A stretch of DNA of 64,000 bases from Gnetum montanum (taxonomy: Eukaryota; Streptophyta; Gnetopsida; Gnetales; Gnetaceae), in the NCBI GenBank assembly GCA_015680685.1, contig MNCI01025002.1, forward strand, positions 287,108 through 351,107. The letters are read 5' to 3'. The notes beneath the pieces are model-generated. The model had not been told where the DNA came from. It made no database searches and saw nothing but the letters and a program-made list of their open reading frames with translations. Position numbers and translations under genes: made by a program. Below, in pieces: positions 35,809 through 48,619 of this stretch (the stretch's first letter is position 1; every line of letters starts with the position of its first letter).

Positions 35809-35990
35809 ATATGCATGGAACAAACTGAAGAGACAAACCATGCCAACAACGAAGGCATAGACACATTGGAATATGAGCATTGCCAACTTCCACCCCTTAA
35901 TCTAAGAACATTAATGGAGAGAAGTTGGGCACTTCTACGAAATTCAAACAGGCACTCATTATTTCGGATCTCTTCCTTTCCATTCATTCA

Positions 35991-36002
35991 TGGGGGAGAT
36001 GG
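35991..36002 (+). promoter_or_regulatory. Internal polypurine-like motif of element G
   Basis: TGGGGGAGATGG, preceded by TTCA, sits just after the coding region. Equivalents are at 42635-42645 (F), 51295-51306 (I, minus) and 5162-5175 (A, minus). Confidence 0.5.
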
Positions 36003-37954
36003 CCACCTATGCTAACCATATGGGACCCTCAGTTCTTTTAAGTTTTTTTTTTTACAACATTTTTTTTACACCTTTTTGTTTTACATGTTTTTGTCTTACA
36101 CATTTTTGTTTTACAAATTTCTTTACCTTTTTTTTTTTTTTTTACACCATTGTTATACTTTTTCATTGTGTGTGTGTGTGTGTGTGTGTGTGACCCACCT
36201 TGTAAGTTTTTCACCCAATAAGTGTTCAGAATGATGGTATAAACTATTTTCATGTTGATTGCTAATGTTTGGTTTTTACCTTTAAGTCACAATGTTGATA
36301 CTAAGGTATGTTTCTTTTGATATGGTAGGCAATGAGATCACTTCATCCATTCATCCGCCAGTTCTATTGTCTCTCTTGGCTTGGAAATGTACAATCCCTT
36401 CATAATAAGAACTTTAACAAATCGGTGACTGGGTATTTCTCAAACTAAGGAAGGACTCAAGGATTGAAAAGGGTGTGACTTCAAGGGAACTTGGTGCATT
36501 TGTGTTGGCCGTTCTCTTGGGTGCTTGGATGTTTTCTTCTTGATTTTTCTTGCCATTCTGATATTACCCAATTATCAAATGCTAAGCTAATAAAAATAAT
36601 CAAGTCTTTGCATGGTGTGGTTCTCATGCATAAAAACACAAAACAAAACAAAAAACAAAAGTGAGAATTCAAAGCACACCCCTTACATGAAATAAATATT
36701 TGGGTTGCAAGCACTGGTTATGGAACCAAAGATGTTCCCTCTAACTAAGGCACTTCTCGCTTCCCATTCTTTCCTCACTTGTTTCATCAGAATGGTGGTG
36801 ACTCTTTGGAGATGCATTCTTGTTACTTCAAGAGGATGATTTAGCCGAATGCATTGATGCAAAGTCACTGGATGTGGTTGGTTCGAGGCCTAATTTGGAA
36901 TGAGACTTGTCAAGTCACATTAATCATAAAATCCACAAGGGGTTGTACACCATCTTGTTCTTGGGATTCCATTCCATTTTCTTCTCTCCATCCTTCTCTC
37001 CATTATTCACCTCATTGCCAGTTGTATCATTAGTGTATATATTTTGGTTGATGCATTGTTTTCTTTTTGGTAAATTCTTATGGTTAAGACTTTAACTCTT
37101 GTTCCAAATGACATTCTCAGGGCCTACGAACTCTTTGAATGTGGGTTTGTCAGGGCATTAAGGGCTTGCACCTGCTTTGGACAAGACCCACTAACATTCC
37201 TATTTGGTGCATCAGTTAACTTCTTTTCCCTAACATTTTTGCAATTGATCTTATTTTGTTCATTTCCATCTTGACATCCATTTCACTGATGTTTTCAGTT
37301 GTCCCTTTTTATCTATCTTTCTTACTCCTTTTCTTTCTCCATTCTAACACTACCAAAGGTTCACAATTAGTCATGGGGGTACGAGGCCTGATTTTTTCGA
37401 TTTTCTCCTAGCCCTAAATTTTTTGATTTTCTTCCTAACCCCTACACCTTCGATAGTCATCATTAATATATCTCCAAATCCGTATCAGCCATACCACAAC
37501 TCAGCCAATGGACTTACACAGAAGCAAGGTATCAATTTCATGATGATTAATTTACCCTTGTTAATATAAGATTTTGTTATGTGTGTAGATGGCAATCATA
37601 CAACAATGGAATTGGATCTGAAAGGAACACATGGAATGGAGCGGCACTGGAAGCAGCTATGCAAGGAGCAAGATCGATGGCGTGCTTACCGATGGACAAT
37701 GAAAGGCACAATCTTGGTGTTGGCAGTAGCAACACTTCTTTCTCTCTCTCTCTCTTTCTCAACTACCAACTAAGGCCTGATGTCATTGTAATAAGGTGTT
37801 CACCCTTGTTGTTATGAACACCAGTTTTGTCAAGTCTTGTAATGATGATCCATTCACATGTCATCCCATTAGTTCCATTCCCCTCAATAATCCCATACCT
37901 TCCCAATATTTTGTAAGGAACTCAAGCACGAGTTTTCATTCAGTCATGGGGATA
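36003..37954 (+). other. Element G 3' untranslated region
   Basis: It begins with a T-rich stretch of degenerate TTTTGTTTTACA units (36036-36160), then (TG)13. It shares blocks with the 3' regions of F and I (for example 36340-36480 with 51010-50870). A second TCATGGGGG motif is at 37371-37379, and the terminal polypurine run CATGGGGATA lies right before the 3' LTR. No ORF is conserved with the other copies. Confidence 0.6.
36167..36192. repeat. (TG)13 microsatellite
   Basis: Thirteen perfect TG units lie within the T-rich part of the element G untranslated region. Confidence 0.95.
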
Positions 37955-38924
37955 TGATGAGATGCGATATCGCATGGGCCGCGATATCGCGGTAGTTGCG
38001 ATATCGCATCCCATGCGATATCGCGTACATGATATCACGGTCTGTTGCCAAGTCTATAAATAAGAGGCGACTCTCCCTTGTTTCTTCATCCTGGGCTAGA
38101 AGTAGGGAACCTCTGGTAGATTGATCACTCCAAAGATAGAATATTTTCCATGTGCCCATAGTAGGAGTCCTAAGTGAATGGATCTTTATTCGAGCAACAT
38201 TGTACCTGAACACAAGTTGTGTACGGCAATAAAGATGAACTTCCAGGATAAACCTTGTAGTGCATGGAATAGGATTTTATTTTAATGTTATTTATTACTT
38301 TCTTTCTCATCCTTAAACTCCTAGAATGCGGAATGAGTACGACTTGATTACGAGCATCTTAGTGTGACTACTTGGTAACCCAGTGGCATATCCAAGATCT
38401 GCGCTTGGTAATCCCAGTGGTAGTCATGCACAAAGATGTGTACAGATAGTCAAGGAATCGGTTGCTCATTGCACTTAGGCTAGACTAGATTCTCTCAACC
38501 CTTTTCTTTTAGTTAAGTGCCTTAGTATGACCACTTCGAGCACGTGCATTATGCATGGTAATCCCAGTAACAATTACCGTTTGGTAGCCACGGTTGCATC
38601 AGTTCAGGGTGTGTACGGTAAGTGGGAACAGATGCTGACGCTAGGTAATTTAGACTTAGTCATTAGTTAGAATTAGTAATTAGTTTCTCAACCTTTCAAC
38701 TCAATAGCATAGGAGAAAAACATAAAAAGATATAAAAATCATATACCTCAGACTTACTTAACCATACACCGTGACAACTACAAGTAAGTCTGGGAAGATA
38801 AAAAATGGTTAACCTTAAGTGTTCCATGAGGCGTGTAGGCATTTAGTCTATGGAGTTTGACCGAATCGTGCGTGCTACACTCGTATTCGTATGGTTGAGT
38901 GTAGGGGTACCTCACCACTCATCA
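37955..38924 (+). repeat. Element G 3' LTR
   Basis: The LTR is 970 bp with TGATGAG and CTCATCA termini and TATA box at 38055-38062. It is close to the 5' LTR throughout; most visible differences are C/T or G/A changes. Confidence 0.9.
37966..38036 (+). promoter_or_regulatory. 17-bp-phased GCGATATCGC palindrome array, element G 3' LTR
   Basis: GATATC cores start at 37966, 37983, 38000, 38017 and 38031. The first four are exactly 17 bp apart and sit in the perfect 10-bp palindrome GCGATATCGC. Confidence 0.75.
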
Positions 38925-41900
38925 CCGTTAAACAAAATACCATTTAGAATCCATACTTTTATGCTTACTCAAGCCATATCTGATTGGATCTGTGTTGGCA
39001 ACCTTCCCAGTAAATTAGCATATCATGGAAATTCTCTTATTTATTTAAATATTACTAGGAATGAACCATAAAAAACTCTTCTTAATTCAGGTTCCAGTGT
39101 CAACCTGATTTCTCATGAGATGTACACTACATGGAACCTACCTCCTCTCAAGAAAAGCAATATCAAATTAGAATTGGCAAACTAGTCCATCACTATTCCA
39201 TTGGAATTGGTAGAAGACATTGTGATCACTGTCTATGGGTGGTCTTATCCTACTAATTTCCTAGTAATCAAAATGGAGAACTACAAAGGGAACTTCCCAA
39301 TCATCATGGGAAGGGCATGGCTAAGTACTATTGATGCAAGAATAGGCATCAGAGATCTTTTCTTGGAAATATCTAAGGAAAACGCATTTGGGAAGATCGA
39401 GAAGAAGTTAGTTCCATGCATCATGTATAGCAATAAAGGGTGTAATTATGTGTAGAAACTTTGATCAGTGAAATGAGCATCCATCTCTGCATGTAAGCAA
39501 TGTGCACCAGAAGTGGATATTCAAAGGTATCTATACACAGTAGCCACAAAACAAGAGGGCACCTAGTGGCTAACTACTGATTTTGAGAGTAGAACACTTT
39601 GCATGGAACATACTAAGAGCCTAACATGCACACATGTTGAAGGCATGAATGAACTAGAGTAAGTTCATCACCAACTCTCTGATAATGAAGATGATGATAC
39701 TTATTAGGGAGAGTTGGAAATTCCTAAAAATTTCAAGTAAGAGCCTCTTAAATTAAAAACTCTACTGACCAACATGGAATATGTATTCCTAAAAAATGGA
39801 TAGCTAGTAATAATCAATGCTAATATTTCTTCAAAATAGAAATAAATGCTATTAAATGTGGTCAAAAAACGGTCAGTAGCCTTTGCTTGATCATATCCTA
39901 AACTCACAGCAATTGATCCTCTGATATGCCAACATCATATCTATACCAACATAGCCATGAAACCAAAGAGGTATCCACAAAGATTATTAAGCCCCAAACT
40001 TCAAATCATTAAGGAGGAAATCAAATAACTCCTCAAGGAGGGGTTTATCTATCTCATTGCGAATAGTGAGTGGGTTAGACCACTCGCGATTGTGCCAAAG
40101 AAAGGTGACAAGTGGTGAGTCTACATCAATTTTTGATTACTGAATATGGCAACATTCAAGGACCATTTTTTTTGTTCATTAATAAGGTATTAGACACAAT
40201 CTTTGGGCATTGTTACTACAATTTTCTAAATGGTTATAGTGGCTATAACCAAATCTAGATCAAGTGAGAGGACTAGGCCAAGACAACATTCACGAGTCCC
40301 TATGGGACCATTGCATATCGCAAGATGCCTTTTTTTATGCAATTCTCTTGCTACATTTCAATGCCTGGTCCTTAGCATTTTTCAATAGCATATTGGTAGT
40401 GATGTGGAAGTCTTCATGGATGACTTCTCCACCTATAGAGCTAGATTTGAGTAAGCCCTAGACCATCTTGAGCAAGTACTAAAGAGATGTGTTGAAATAA
40501 ACCTTTGGCTCAATTAGCAAAAGAGTCATCTAATGGTCCAAGAGGGCATTGTATTGGGGCATCAAATGTCACAAGTAGGAATTGAGGTAGACCTTGGAAA
40601 AATAAGGGTTATTTAAGGAATAACCTACCAACCAAAAATAATCAAAGATGTTCAATCATTTCTTGGACACACTAGCTACTATCAATGATTCATAGAGAAT
40701 TTCTCTAACATTGCAAAACTGTTGGTTGAGCTAACAAAGAAAGATGTTTCATTTGTCTAGACCACGGAATGTGAAAAAGCATTCTAGCAACTAAAGAAAA
40801 AACTTAAATAAATTCCAATTCTACAAGCACCAGACTAGTCCAAACCATTTCATATTATGATGGATGCATCAAATTACACCTTAGGAGCTGTGCTTATGTA
40901 TATTGATGACAAGAAACACCATATTACATCCACTATGCAAGCTAAAGCATTATGGGTGCACAACTAAACTACACTATCACAGAAAAGGAATTGATGGCAG
41001 TGGTGTTTGCTTTAGAGAAGTTTAGGCATTATGTGCTTGGATAAAAAGTGTTTGTGCACATGGATCATAGTGCCATCTACTTCCTGATGAACAAGCCAAC
41101 AATAAGTCCCTGTGTCATATAGTGGCTAGTGATCTTACAGGAATTTATTCTTATGATGGTAGATCGAAAGGGCACTAAGAATGTGATCACTAATCACTTG
41201 TCTCAGTTGCGATGAGACAACAAAGATGCCGAAAGCCCACTATCTAATCTGTTGTCTAATGAACTCCTCTTTGCTATGGCTATAACTGAACAATTACCCA
41301 CTGAGCCTAAATGGTATGATGGCATTCTCATCCATTTTCTCATCCAAGAGATGCCACAAGGGTTGGACCACCAAAAGAAATAATAGTTTCTTCCCCAAGT
41401 GAAATTCTTCATGGAGATCAACGAATACCTCTACAAGGAGTGTGCCGATGGCTTGGTTTGTTGGTGCATTCCTGATGCTGATCAACTATGTGTTCTCTAG
41501 GATACTCATAAAGGTCCTTGTGGGGCCCACTATGCTAGGAGATGCACAACCATTAAAATCTTGATGTCAAGGTATTATTGACCAACAATCTTCGGGGATG
41601 CTCATCAATATGTCCACTCTTGTGAATGTTGCCAACGAGATGGTGGAATGATTACTTAACTGGAGGAACCTCAATAGTGGATCCAACCACTAGAACCCTT
41701 TGACATATGGGCCATTTATTTCATGGATCCCATCATGCCCATGTTAAACAAAAAGGCATACATCATAGTCATTGTTAACTATTGTACAAAATGGGTAGAA
41801 GCAACAACCATCATCAATTGTACATCTTCTACTACTACTTAGTTTGTACAAAAAAATATTGTAAATAGGCTTGGTGTGCCATGTGCATTAATTTCTAACT

Positions 41901-42570
41901 ATAGAACCCACTTTATAGGCACTACCTTTCAAGAACTCATGCAACGCTTGGGGGTTGAACATAAACTAAAACCCTACCATCCCCAAGTCAATGGTCAAGT
42001 TGAGGTTACCAATAGGGAAATCAAAAAGATTCTAATAAGACCTGTTAACAAATATAGAAAAGCCTAGAGCACAAAACTCAATGATGCCCTTTGGGCCTAC
42101 TGTTGAACATGGAAAATTCCTATAGGCTATTCCCCTTATGAGTTGGTGTATGGGAAATTACCAACACTTCCTATTCAAACTAAGCTTCGTACACTTTCAA
42201 TAGCCTATGACCTTAACCTTGACTTAAGTCTAGCACAAAAAGAAAGACTAATGAATCTCAACTTGCTAGATGAAAATCAATTAGTGGCCCTGTCATCTAA
42301 CAATTTGCAGAAGGCATTCAACAAAAAGTTCCATGACCTTAGAATTAGGAAAGTCAAATTTCAACTAGGAGATAAAGTCCTCTAGTGGAACCCCACACAT
42401 GTACCTCAACAAACTAAGTTCCAGACATTGTGGGAAGTACCTTATATAATTGATAAAACTTTTTCTTCTGGGGCCATGATGATCTACAAACTTGAGAGCC
42501 TAGACAAGAAATAGCTAGTCAACATACAAGAAGTCAAACTTTTTCATGAGCCTAAGCTAGCTAATGCAAC
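38925..42570 (+). pseudogene. Element F protease, RT, RNase H and integrase, decayed
   Basis: This is pol, continuing after the element G insertion. Protease (39055-39450) has LLNSGSSVNLIS with Asn (39084-39086) replacing the catalytic Asp, and PIIMGRAWLSTIDA. RT (about 39690-40520) has GYSGYNQI and an intact FMDD box (40413-40424). RNase H (about 40855-41100) shows MDASNYTLGAV and EKELMAVVFALEKFRHYVL. Integrase starts with the zinc finger (GPCGAHYARRC to CECCQRD, 41517-41640). Its core has Tyr (41717-41719) in place of the first catalytic Asp (AIYFMDP) and Asn (41897-41899) in place of the second (ISNYRTHF), while the Glu (42002-42004) is kept. Numerous stops are also present. Confidence 0.85.
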
Positions 42571-44593
42571 AAATGCCTCATCAAATGGACAACCATGCTT
42601 AATATTTCAAATCTCCTCCTTTCAACTTAATTGTGAGGGAGATGGCCATCCATGCTAACTATCTAAGCAACTCCTTAGTTTTTCATCTTTTTGTTTTACA
42701 CCTTGTTATTTTTACAACTTTTTGTTTTACACATTATTTATCTTACACTTTTTTATTTTTATATTATTAATTTTCCAAATTTTTTATCTTATAATATCAT
42801 TAGTATGTTTTATTTTTCTTAACTATTTTACACTTTCTTGTATATTTTCATTTATTTTGGATGTGATTTTCTTGTTATGTTTTACTAATAACATGCCTTA
42901 TTACCAACTAGGTATAATGTGTTTGATTGATGTAGGCATGTGCTATCTAGTTATTTGAGTATTGGTGTCTAGATTCTAGCTTTGAATTTTGTTACTGATA
43001 ACTAGGACATGGTTTCTTTTTCATGAAATAGGTAGTGAGTCCATAACATCCACCCATCCACAAACTCTATAGTTTTCCTTGTTCTGGAAGTTTGAGGTCC
43101 CTTTTTCATTAATAAAAATTTAATGAACTTGTGACTTTGGTAGTTTTCAAATTTGGAAAGGATTTAAAGGTTTGAACAAGGTGTGACTTCAAGGGGATTC
43201 AGTACTCTTTGTGCCTTTCTGCTTACTTGGGTGCATGTGTGTTTTCATGGATTTCTTACTATTCTATGTTTACCAATAATAGGAAGTTAAATAACTCTTT
43301 GCATGGTGTGGTTTCCATCATAAATAATAATAAATTTAAAAATGATGGAAATTCAAAGCACACCCCTTAGACACAATAAATGGGCTAAAAGCATTGGTTA
43401 TAAGACAAGAAATACATGTTACCAATGAAGGTCCCCTCTAACTAAGGCCCTTCCTCATTTCCTACTTCTTTTTTCTTCCCTAATAAGAAATGGTGGTTGT
43501 TCTGTGGGAGCAGTCTTGTGTCTGAGGGGGTGGACTGGTCTTAGAATGGTGATGCAATGTCACTAAATGTGGTAGGTTTTGGTGTAGACTAAGGATGGAT
43601 TTTATCAATTAATTTAACCACAAAATTCACAAGGGACTTTATGTGACCTGAATCAGGAACTCCATTTCACTCTCTCTCGTCCATTTGTGTTTTTCATGTC
43701 TAACCTCACTACCAGTTTCATGTTCTTTTTTGATGTCTTGGTTTGATGTATCTTAATTCTTAGGTAGTTTCTTCTAGGTTTTTGTCTTTAACTTTTCATA
43801 ACCATTAATCATCTATGGGGCCCATAAACTCCTTTGTTTCAAGTTATGCAAGGGCAATAAAAGGCCTATGCCTGCTTTGGGGAGGACCCACTTGCATATC
43901 TTTTGGTTGGGTTAGTTAAGTTCTTTACCCTTGGACACTATCACAATCAAACCATTTTGCATGCCTCATTAATGTCATCCAATTGTGCACATCTTCATAA
44001 CATTTTACAGTAAAAACCTTTTTTCATCATTGTCAATTCTTAAACCCTCAAGCATTTCATTTTGTTTGAACTTTTTAGAATTTAATGGACTTCTTATCCA
44101 TTTCACCTCTTTTTCAACCTTCCCACTAACACTATTAAAGGAATCAACCCATCATAATCACAACCTAGACAAGTGTAACAATTGATAAGACAAGGTACTT
44201 AAAAACATTCTATGTTACACATTGCACACTAATCCATGATTTTGTTGTGATTGCAGTGGGAGGTGCAGACTAGAAGCAGGACTATCTTCACCAAAGGATA
44301 AGTAGAAGCATCATGTGATAAGGATCCTACATGCTTGTTGAATCTTCTCCCTTGCTCTCAATTGACAAAGGAGTTGGATGTCAGTTTTGTCTAGGGTGTT
44401 CACTTCTCTTGTCATGAACATCCAATTTTGTAACAGATTGTAACTTCGTACACTTGGGCACTTAGAGTCTATTTGTTCCATCTGATTCAATCTATATGTT
44501 AGTCAATAATCCCATACCTACCCAATATTTTGTAAGGAGCTTGTTCCTTCTTTTGTTCACTCAAGGATGAGTTTTCATTCAATCATGGGGGTA
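42571..44593 (+). other. Element F 3' untranslated region
   Basis: It starts near the motif GAGGGAGATGG (42635-42645) and a T-rich tract with TTTTGTTTTACAC repeats (42677-42780). It ends with the polypurine run CATGGGGGTA (44584-44593) immediately before the LTR. It is collinear with the 3' regions of G and I. Confidence 0.65.
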
Positions 44594-45444
44594 TGATGAA
44601 TCATGTTAAGATGTGCTCCAATATCATATATGCAATCTCAGAGCCTCGATATTAGATACATGATATTGAACCCCAAGATGCAATGTTGAGTTTCCAATAT
44701 TGTGAGGCATGTGCTGGCCTATAAATATAGTGCCTAGGCACATGGTTTTCACATTAGTTTTTAAATAGAGTAATGAAGTTCTTGCAGTTTAGGCATTCCA
44801 AAGTTAGAATATTTTTGAATGCCCGTAGCTGGAGTCTGAGTAAGTATGGATCTTTATTCGAGCACTGATGTACTTGAGCACAATAGTGTGATGGAAATAA
44901 AGATGAGCCCTTTTGATAATCCTTGTAGCACTAAGAATAGATTAATATTTTATTTAATACATTTAATCTTCATGCACTTTACCTTAATGCACTTTAATTA
45001 AGCAATTAGTTTCTAATTGTTAATGAACACAAGCACAACCACTTCGAGAATACGTGTAGCACTTGGTAATCTAGAAATGCTTAACGTTTGGTAATCCATC
45101 AGCACTATATGCATTTAGGATGTGTTCAGAGAGTGGGAATGGGTACTTGTATTAGGCTAGCTAGGAAGTAGATTAATTAGATGTTAAATTCTTCTACCTT
45201 TCATTCTTGTTCTAGGTGATTAAACTTATAAAATATAAAATGATAAAAATCATATACCTCAGTTGCATTTAACCATACACTTGTACCTCACAAGTGGAAT
45301 TGAGAAGACAATGATCATCCCAATTAAATATCACTTCCTTGAACTAGTATACTTAGGAACTTAAGGTCTCCATAGTTCGACCGGATCACGTGTAAAAGCT
45401 TGTGATTCGTATGGTTGGACATAAAGGTACCTCACTACTCATCA
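44594..45444 (+). repeat. Element F 3' LTR
   Basis: The LTR is 851 bp, with start TGATGAATC and end CTCATCA, and TATA box at 44720-44727. The palindromes of the U3 have decayed to forms such as CGATATTAG. Confidence 0.9.
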
Positions 45445-45449
45445 ACCAT
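45445..45449. repeat. Target-site duplication of element F, right copy
   Basis: ACCAT is identical to 28347-28351. Its last base is also the last base of the element E primer site. Confidence 0.9.
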
Positions 45450-45466
45450 CCTCAGCAATAGCACCA
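45449..45466 (-). promoter_or_regulatory. Element E primer binding site
   Basis: On the minus strand this reads TGGTGCTATTGCTGAGGA, one base from the LTR. It is a transition-decayed tRNA-Asp-type site. Element F inserted exactly at its downstream edge. Confidence 0.7.
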
Positions 45467-45467
45467 A

Positions 45468-46457
45468 TGATGAGCAGTGGGTATCACCTATGCCCAACCA
45501 TATCAAATATGTGTGTTCACATGTAACTTGGTCAAATTTTGTGGATGGAATTAGTGTGGTATCTAGATTGTTAAGCATTGATTGTAGGTCACTATCGTTT
45601 GACTTAGACTAGTGGTAGCTTTATCATGTATAGTTTAGTCCAAAGTGAAGCATATGATTATTGATGTTGTTGGGGCCTTAAACTAACTAAATAATAACAT
45701 AAAAATTTATTAATTAATCTAATTAATAATAAAATAAAATCTAAAACTATCCTAAGGACAATGAGTGTTTGTTCCGAACTTTTTGTACATGTTTTGAGCT
45801 CATGTACCCACTATTGGAATTATCAAGTATTTTTCTACTCGACAAACTAACCAACAATGCTATTGGAATTACCAAGTGAATACATATTTACATTCAAAAC
45901 TAGTCACACTCACTCCACCAGTTGATTAAAGTGCATGGAAATGTAAATATTAACCAAGTACATAGAAAGTAAATTGCATTGAAAGTAAATCTATTTTAAG
46001 TCAAAGTGCTACAATGAATATGAATCAATCTCAATCTTATTGTTGTTCAGGGAATATGTCCAAGTACAATGCCACTCAAATAAGACGTCATAAAATTGAC
46101 TCAAATCCATGCTATGGGCACTCACTGACTATTTGCTAAGATTACAAAATAAAATTGCAAGAGTTCAAATATACTATCAACCAAATGGTGCTAAACACAT
46201 GATGGGTGATCTCGTATTTATAAGAAAATATTGATGCTACATGGATGGAGATACATTAATTCATTTGGCTTTACCAATGGGTATGCATCATACAATTAAT
46301 TTGTAGTAGATGTGATATAGCCTCTATGATATAGCAAATGTGATGTAGTATCTACAATGTAGAAGCCAACTAAGACACATCAATGGGGATGCTATAACAA
46401 TGTAGCATCTAGAATATCTTAGCTAACTAATACACTTGAAAAAATGATGCTTCATCA
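45468..46457 (-). repeat. Element E 5' LTR
   Basis: This roughly 990-bp block has TGATGAG next to the primer site and GCTTCATCA at the outer end. It is homologous in layout to the LTRs of A and B but strongly diverged. Confidence 0.75.
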
Positions 46458-48619
46458 TATTCTACCACTCAACTACTCAATATATCAGGTTTCATCAAAA
46501 TCTAAGGTCAAGAAGACAAAGTATGTAAGCTACACAAGCCTATTTATGAACTCAAAAAATCACCAAGGGTGTAGTTCCATAGAATCAATGAATCCCTATT
46601 CAAAAGTGGCTACAAGAGATGCATAATTAAGCCCACTCTTTATTTCAAACATATGGACATAAATGTAATTAAGATGACTTTATATGTTCATGACCTAGTC
46701 TTCCTATCAAGTTTTTAAAAATGATTTCAAACTTTAGAAAAGATATGAAAAAGGAACATAAAATGAACAGTCTAGAAGTACTAAGATATTTCCTATGAAT
46801 CCAAGTGGAGTAAGAGGAGGATGCATTGAAGATTCATCAAAAAAAATATAATGAATTAATCATAGAGAAGTATGGCCTAAATGATGCTAGGATAGCAACA
46901 ACTATTCCTCCTAATATCAAGTCATAAGTGAAAGATGAAAGGTTATTGGTGGATGCCTCTCTCCATCAATACATGATAATATAGATTTTTCAACCTTTCA
47001 TCTCTCTAGGTTCATGCAAGAGTGTTGACAAACTCATATGAATGCATTTAAGCATGTCTTAAGATATGTAAAGGACACCATAAATTTGGTCATCAAGTTT
47101 TCCAAATGGGATGAAAATATTAATGCTTTCTATGATGAGGAGAAGATCTTGTGAGGCTGAATTTATGGCCATAGCTAATTGTATTCACATCTTATGGTTG
47201 AAGAAGTTCTTCGTTCAGTTATAATTTAAAATCTTTGTACTCCTTGACATGGACATCAATTTTTTCCTACATAAGAAGTCAAAGTACATGGACAAAAAAT
47301 ATTACTTTGTCATGCAAGAAGTGAAGAGAGGCAAGCACAAGATTTCCACAAAAATTCATATGGAATGATTCTCACATTGTGCACACTAAAGGGGGATGTG
47401 TTAAAAATAGTATGAATTCCTCACATCATAATCATATGTCTCACATTGGACTAAACCATACATATTAGAACTACTTCCAATTTAAGTGGGAATGTAACAA
47501 TTAGCAACTTAATAATTAACTTCCTAGACATTAACATCAATATCATCCATAGATTACAACAAGGTTTACCATGATACTTGTAGATTGTATGATGGAGTAT
47601 TGGGCATACTCATCACTCATTAAAATGAATGTAAATCAACCTTCCTTAATAGTGTGTTAGAAAAGAAAGTGCACATGCTCCAACTAGAATGGTTTGAATT
47701 CTAAGGTTAAGAAGATAAATTATAGAAGCTCTACAAGGCTATCTATGGACTCAAACAAGAACCAAGGGTGTAGTTCCATAGAATCAATAAATTCCTATTC
47801 GAAAGTGGCCACAAGAGTAACATATTTGAGCCCACTCTTTATTTCAAACATGTGGATAGAGATGTAATTAAAATTACTTTGTATGTTGATGACCTAGTCT
47901 TCCTATCAAGTTTTGAAAAATGATTTCAAACTTTAGGAAATATATGAAAATGGAATATAAAATGAATGGTCTATGAGTACTAAGATATTTCCTATGAATC
48001 CAAGCTAAGTAAGAGGAGGATGCATTGAAGATTCATCAAACAAAATATAATGAATTAATCATAGAGAAGTATGACCTAAATGATGCTAGGATAGTGAAAA
48101 ATCTCCCTCCTAATATCAAGTTACAAGTGAAAGATGAAAGCCCATTAATGGATGCCTCTCCTTATAGATGCATGATAATATAGAGTTTTCAGCCTTTAAT
48201 CTCTCTAGGTTCATGCAAGAGCATTGACAAACTCATATGAATGTCCTTAAGCATGTCTTAAGATATGTAAAGGGCACCATGAATTTTTTTCATCAAGTTT
48301 TTCAAAGGGGATGAGAATCTTAATGCATTCTATGATGAGGAGAAGATCTTTTGAGGTTGAATTTATGACCACAACTAATTGTATTCACATCTTATGAAGT
48401 TCTTTATTCCATTATACTTTGAAATATTTATACTCATTGGCATGGACATCAACTCTATCCTACATAGGAAGTCAAGGTACATGGATATCATATATTACTT
48501 TTTCAAGCAAGAAGTGAAGAGAGGCAAGCATGATATTTCCACAAAAATCCAAATGGAATGATCCTCACATTGTGCACATTGAAGGATGATATGCTAAAAG
48601 TAGTATGAATGTGTGATCT
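46458..48619 (+). mobile_element. Element H: tandemly duplicated Ty1/Copia RT-RNase H fragment
   Basis: Two copies (about 46490-47680 and 47690-48610), offset by about 1.2 kb, each run from the Copia RT segment (a PRVWFHRINEFLFESG-like stretch) through the YVDD box, the LRYFL segment and RNase H to the polypurine end. The catalytic box is YVHD (46683-46694) in the first copy and YVDD (47882-47893) in the second. Copy one ends with AAAGGGGGATG (47391-47401) and about 250 bp of LTR-like sequence containing CTCACATTGGAC. Copy two is cut by element I at 48619. Both have many stops. Confidence 0.75.

Larger units (their letters stand above)
31504..38924 (+). mobile_element. Element G: gag-protease-only Athila-like element nested in F
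   Basis: The element has LTRs at 31504-32534 and 37955-38924, a near-perfect tRNA-Asp primer site, gag and protease, then goes directly into the 3' untranslated region. RT, RNase H and integrase are absent. The pol deletion lies at about 35955, between a segment homologous to the post-protease part of F (about 39700) and one homologous to F at about 42600. Element I shows nearly the same structure, so this is a recurring non-autonomous form. Confidence 0.9.
28352..45444 (+). mobile_element. Element F: Athila-like element with gag and full pol, split by element G
   Basis: LTRs at 28352-29174 and 44594-45444 flank gag, protease, RT, RNase H and integrase remnants. The perfect 5-bp duplication ACCAT proves one insertion event, into element E just beside its primer binding site. 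Element G (31504-38924) was later inserted between gag and protease. The join is confirmed by element I, which has the uninterrupted homologous sequence (minus strand, about 52250-52190). F is the only family member here with a complete set of pol domains, so a relative of it is the plausible autonomous partner of A, G and I. It is inactive now. Confidence 0.9.

Noticed and set aside
36038-36253. Minus-strand Lys/Thr/His repeat ORF
   Set aside because: It is created by the (TG)13 and T-rich tracts and is not a gene.
10505-46457. Elements B and E as one element (LTRs at 10505-11366 and 45468-46457)
   Set aside because: Flanking 5-mers (GTATA and TATTC) do not match and the LTRs are only distantly similar, so a single insertion is not supported.
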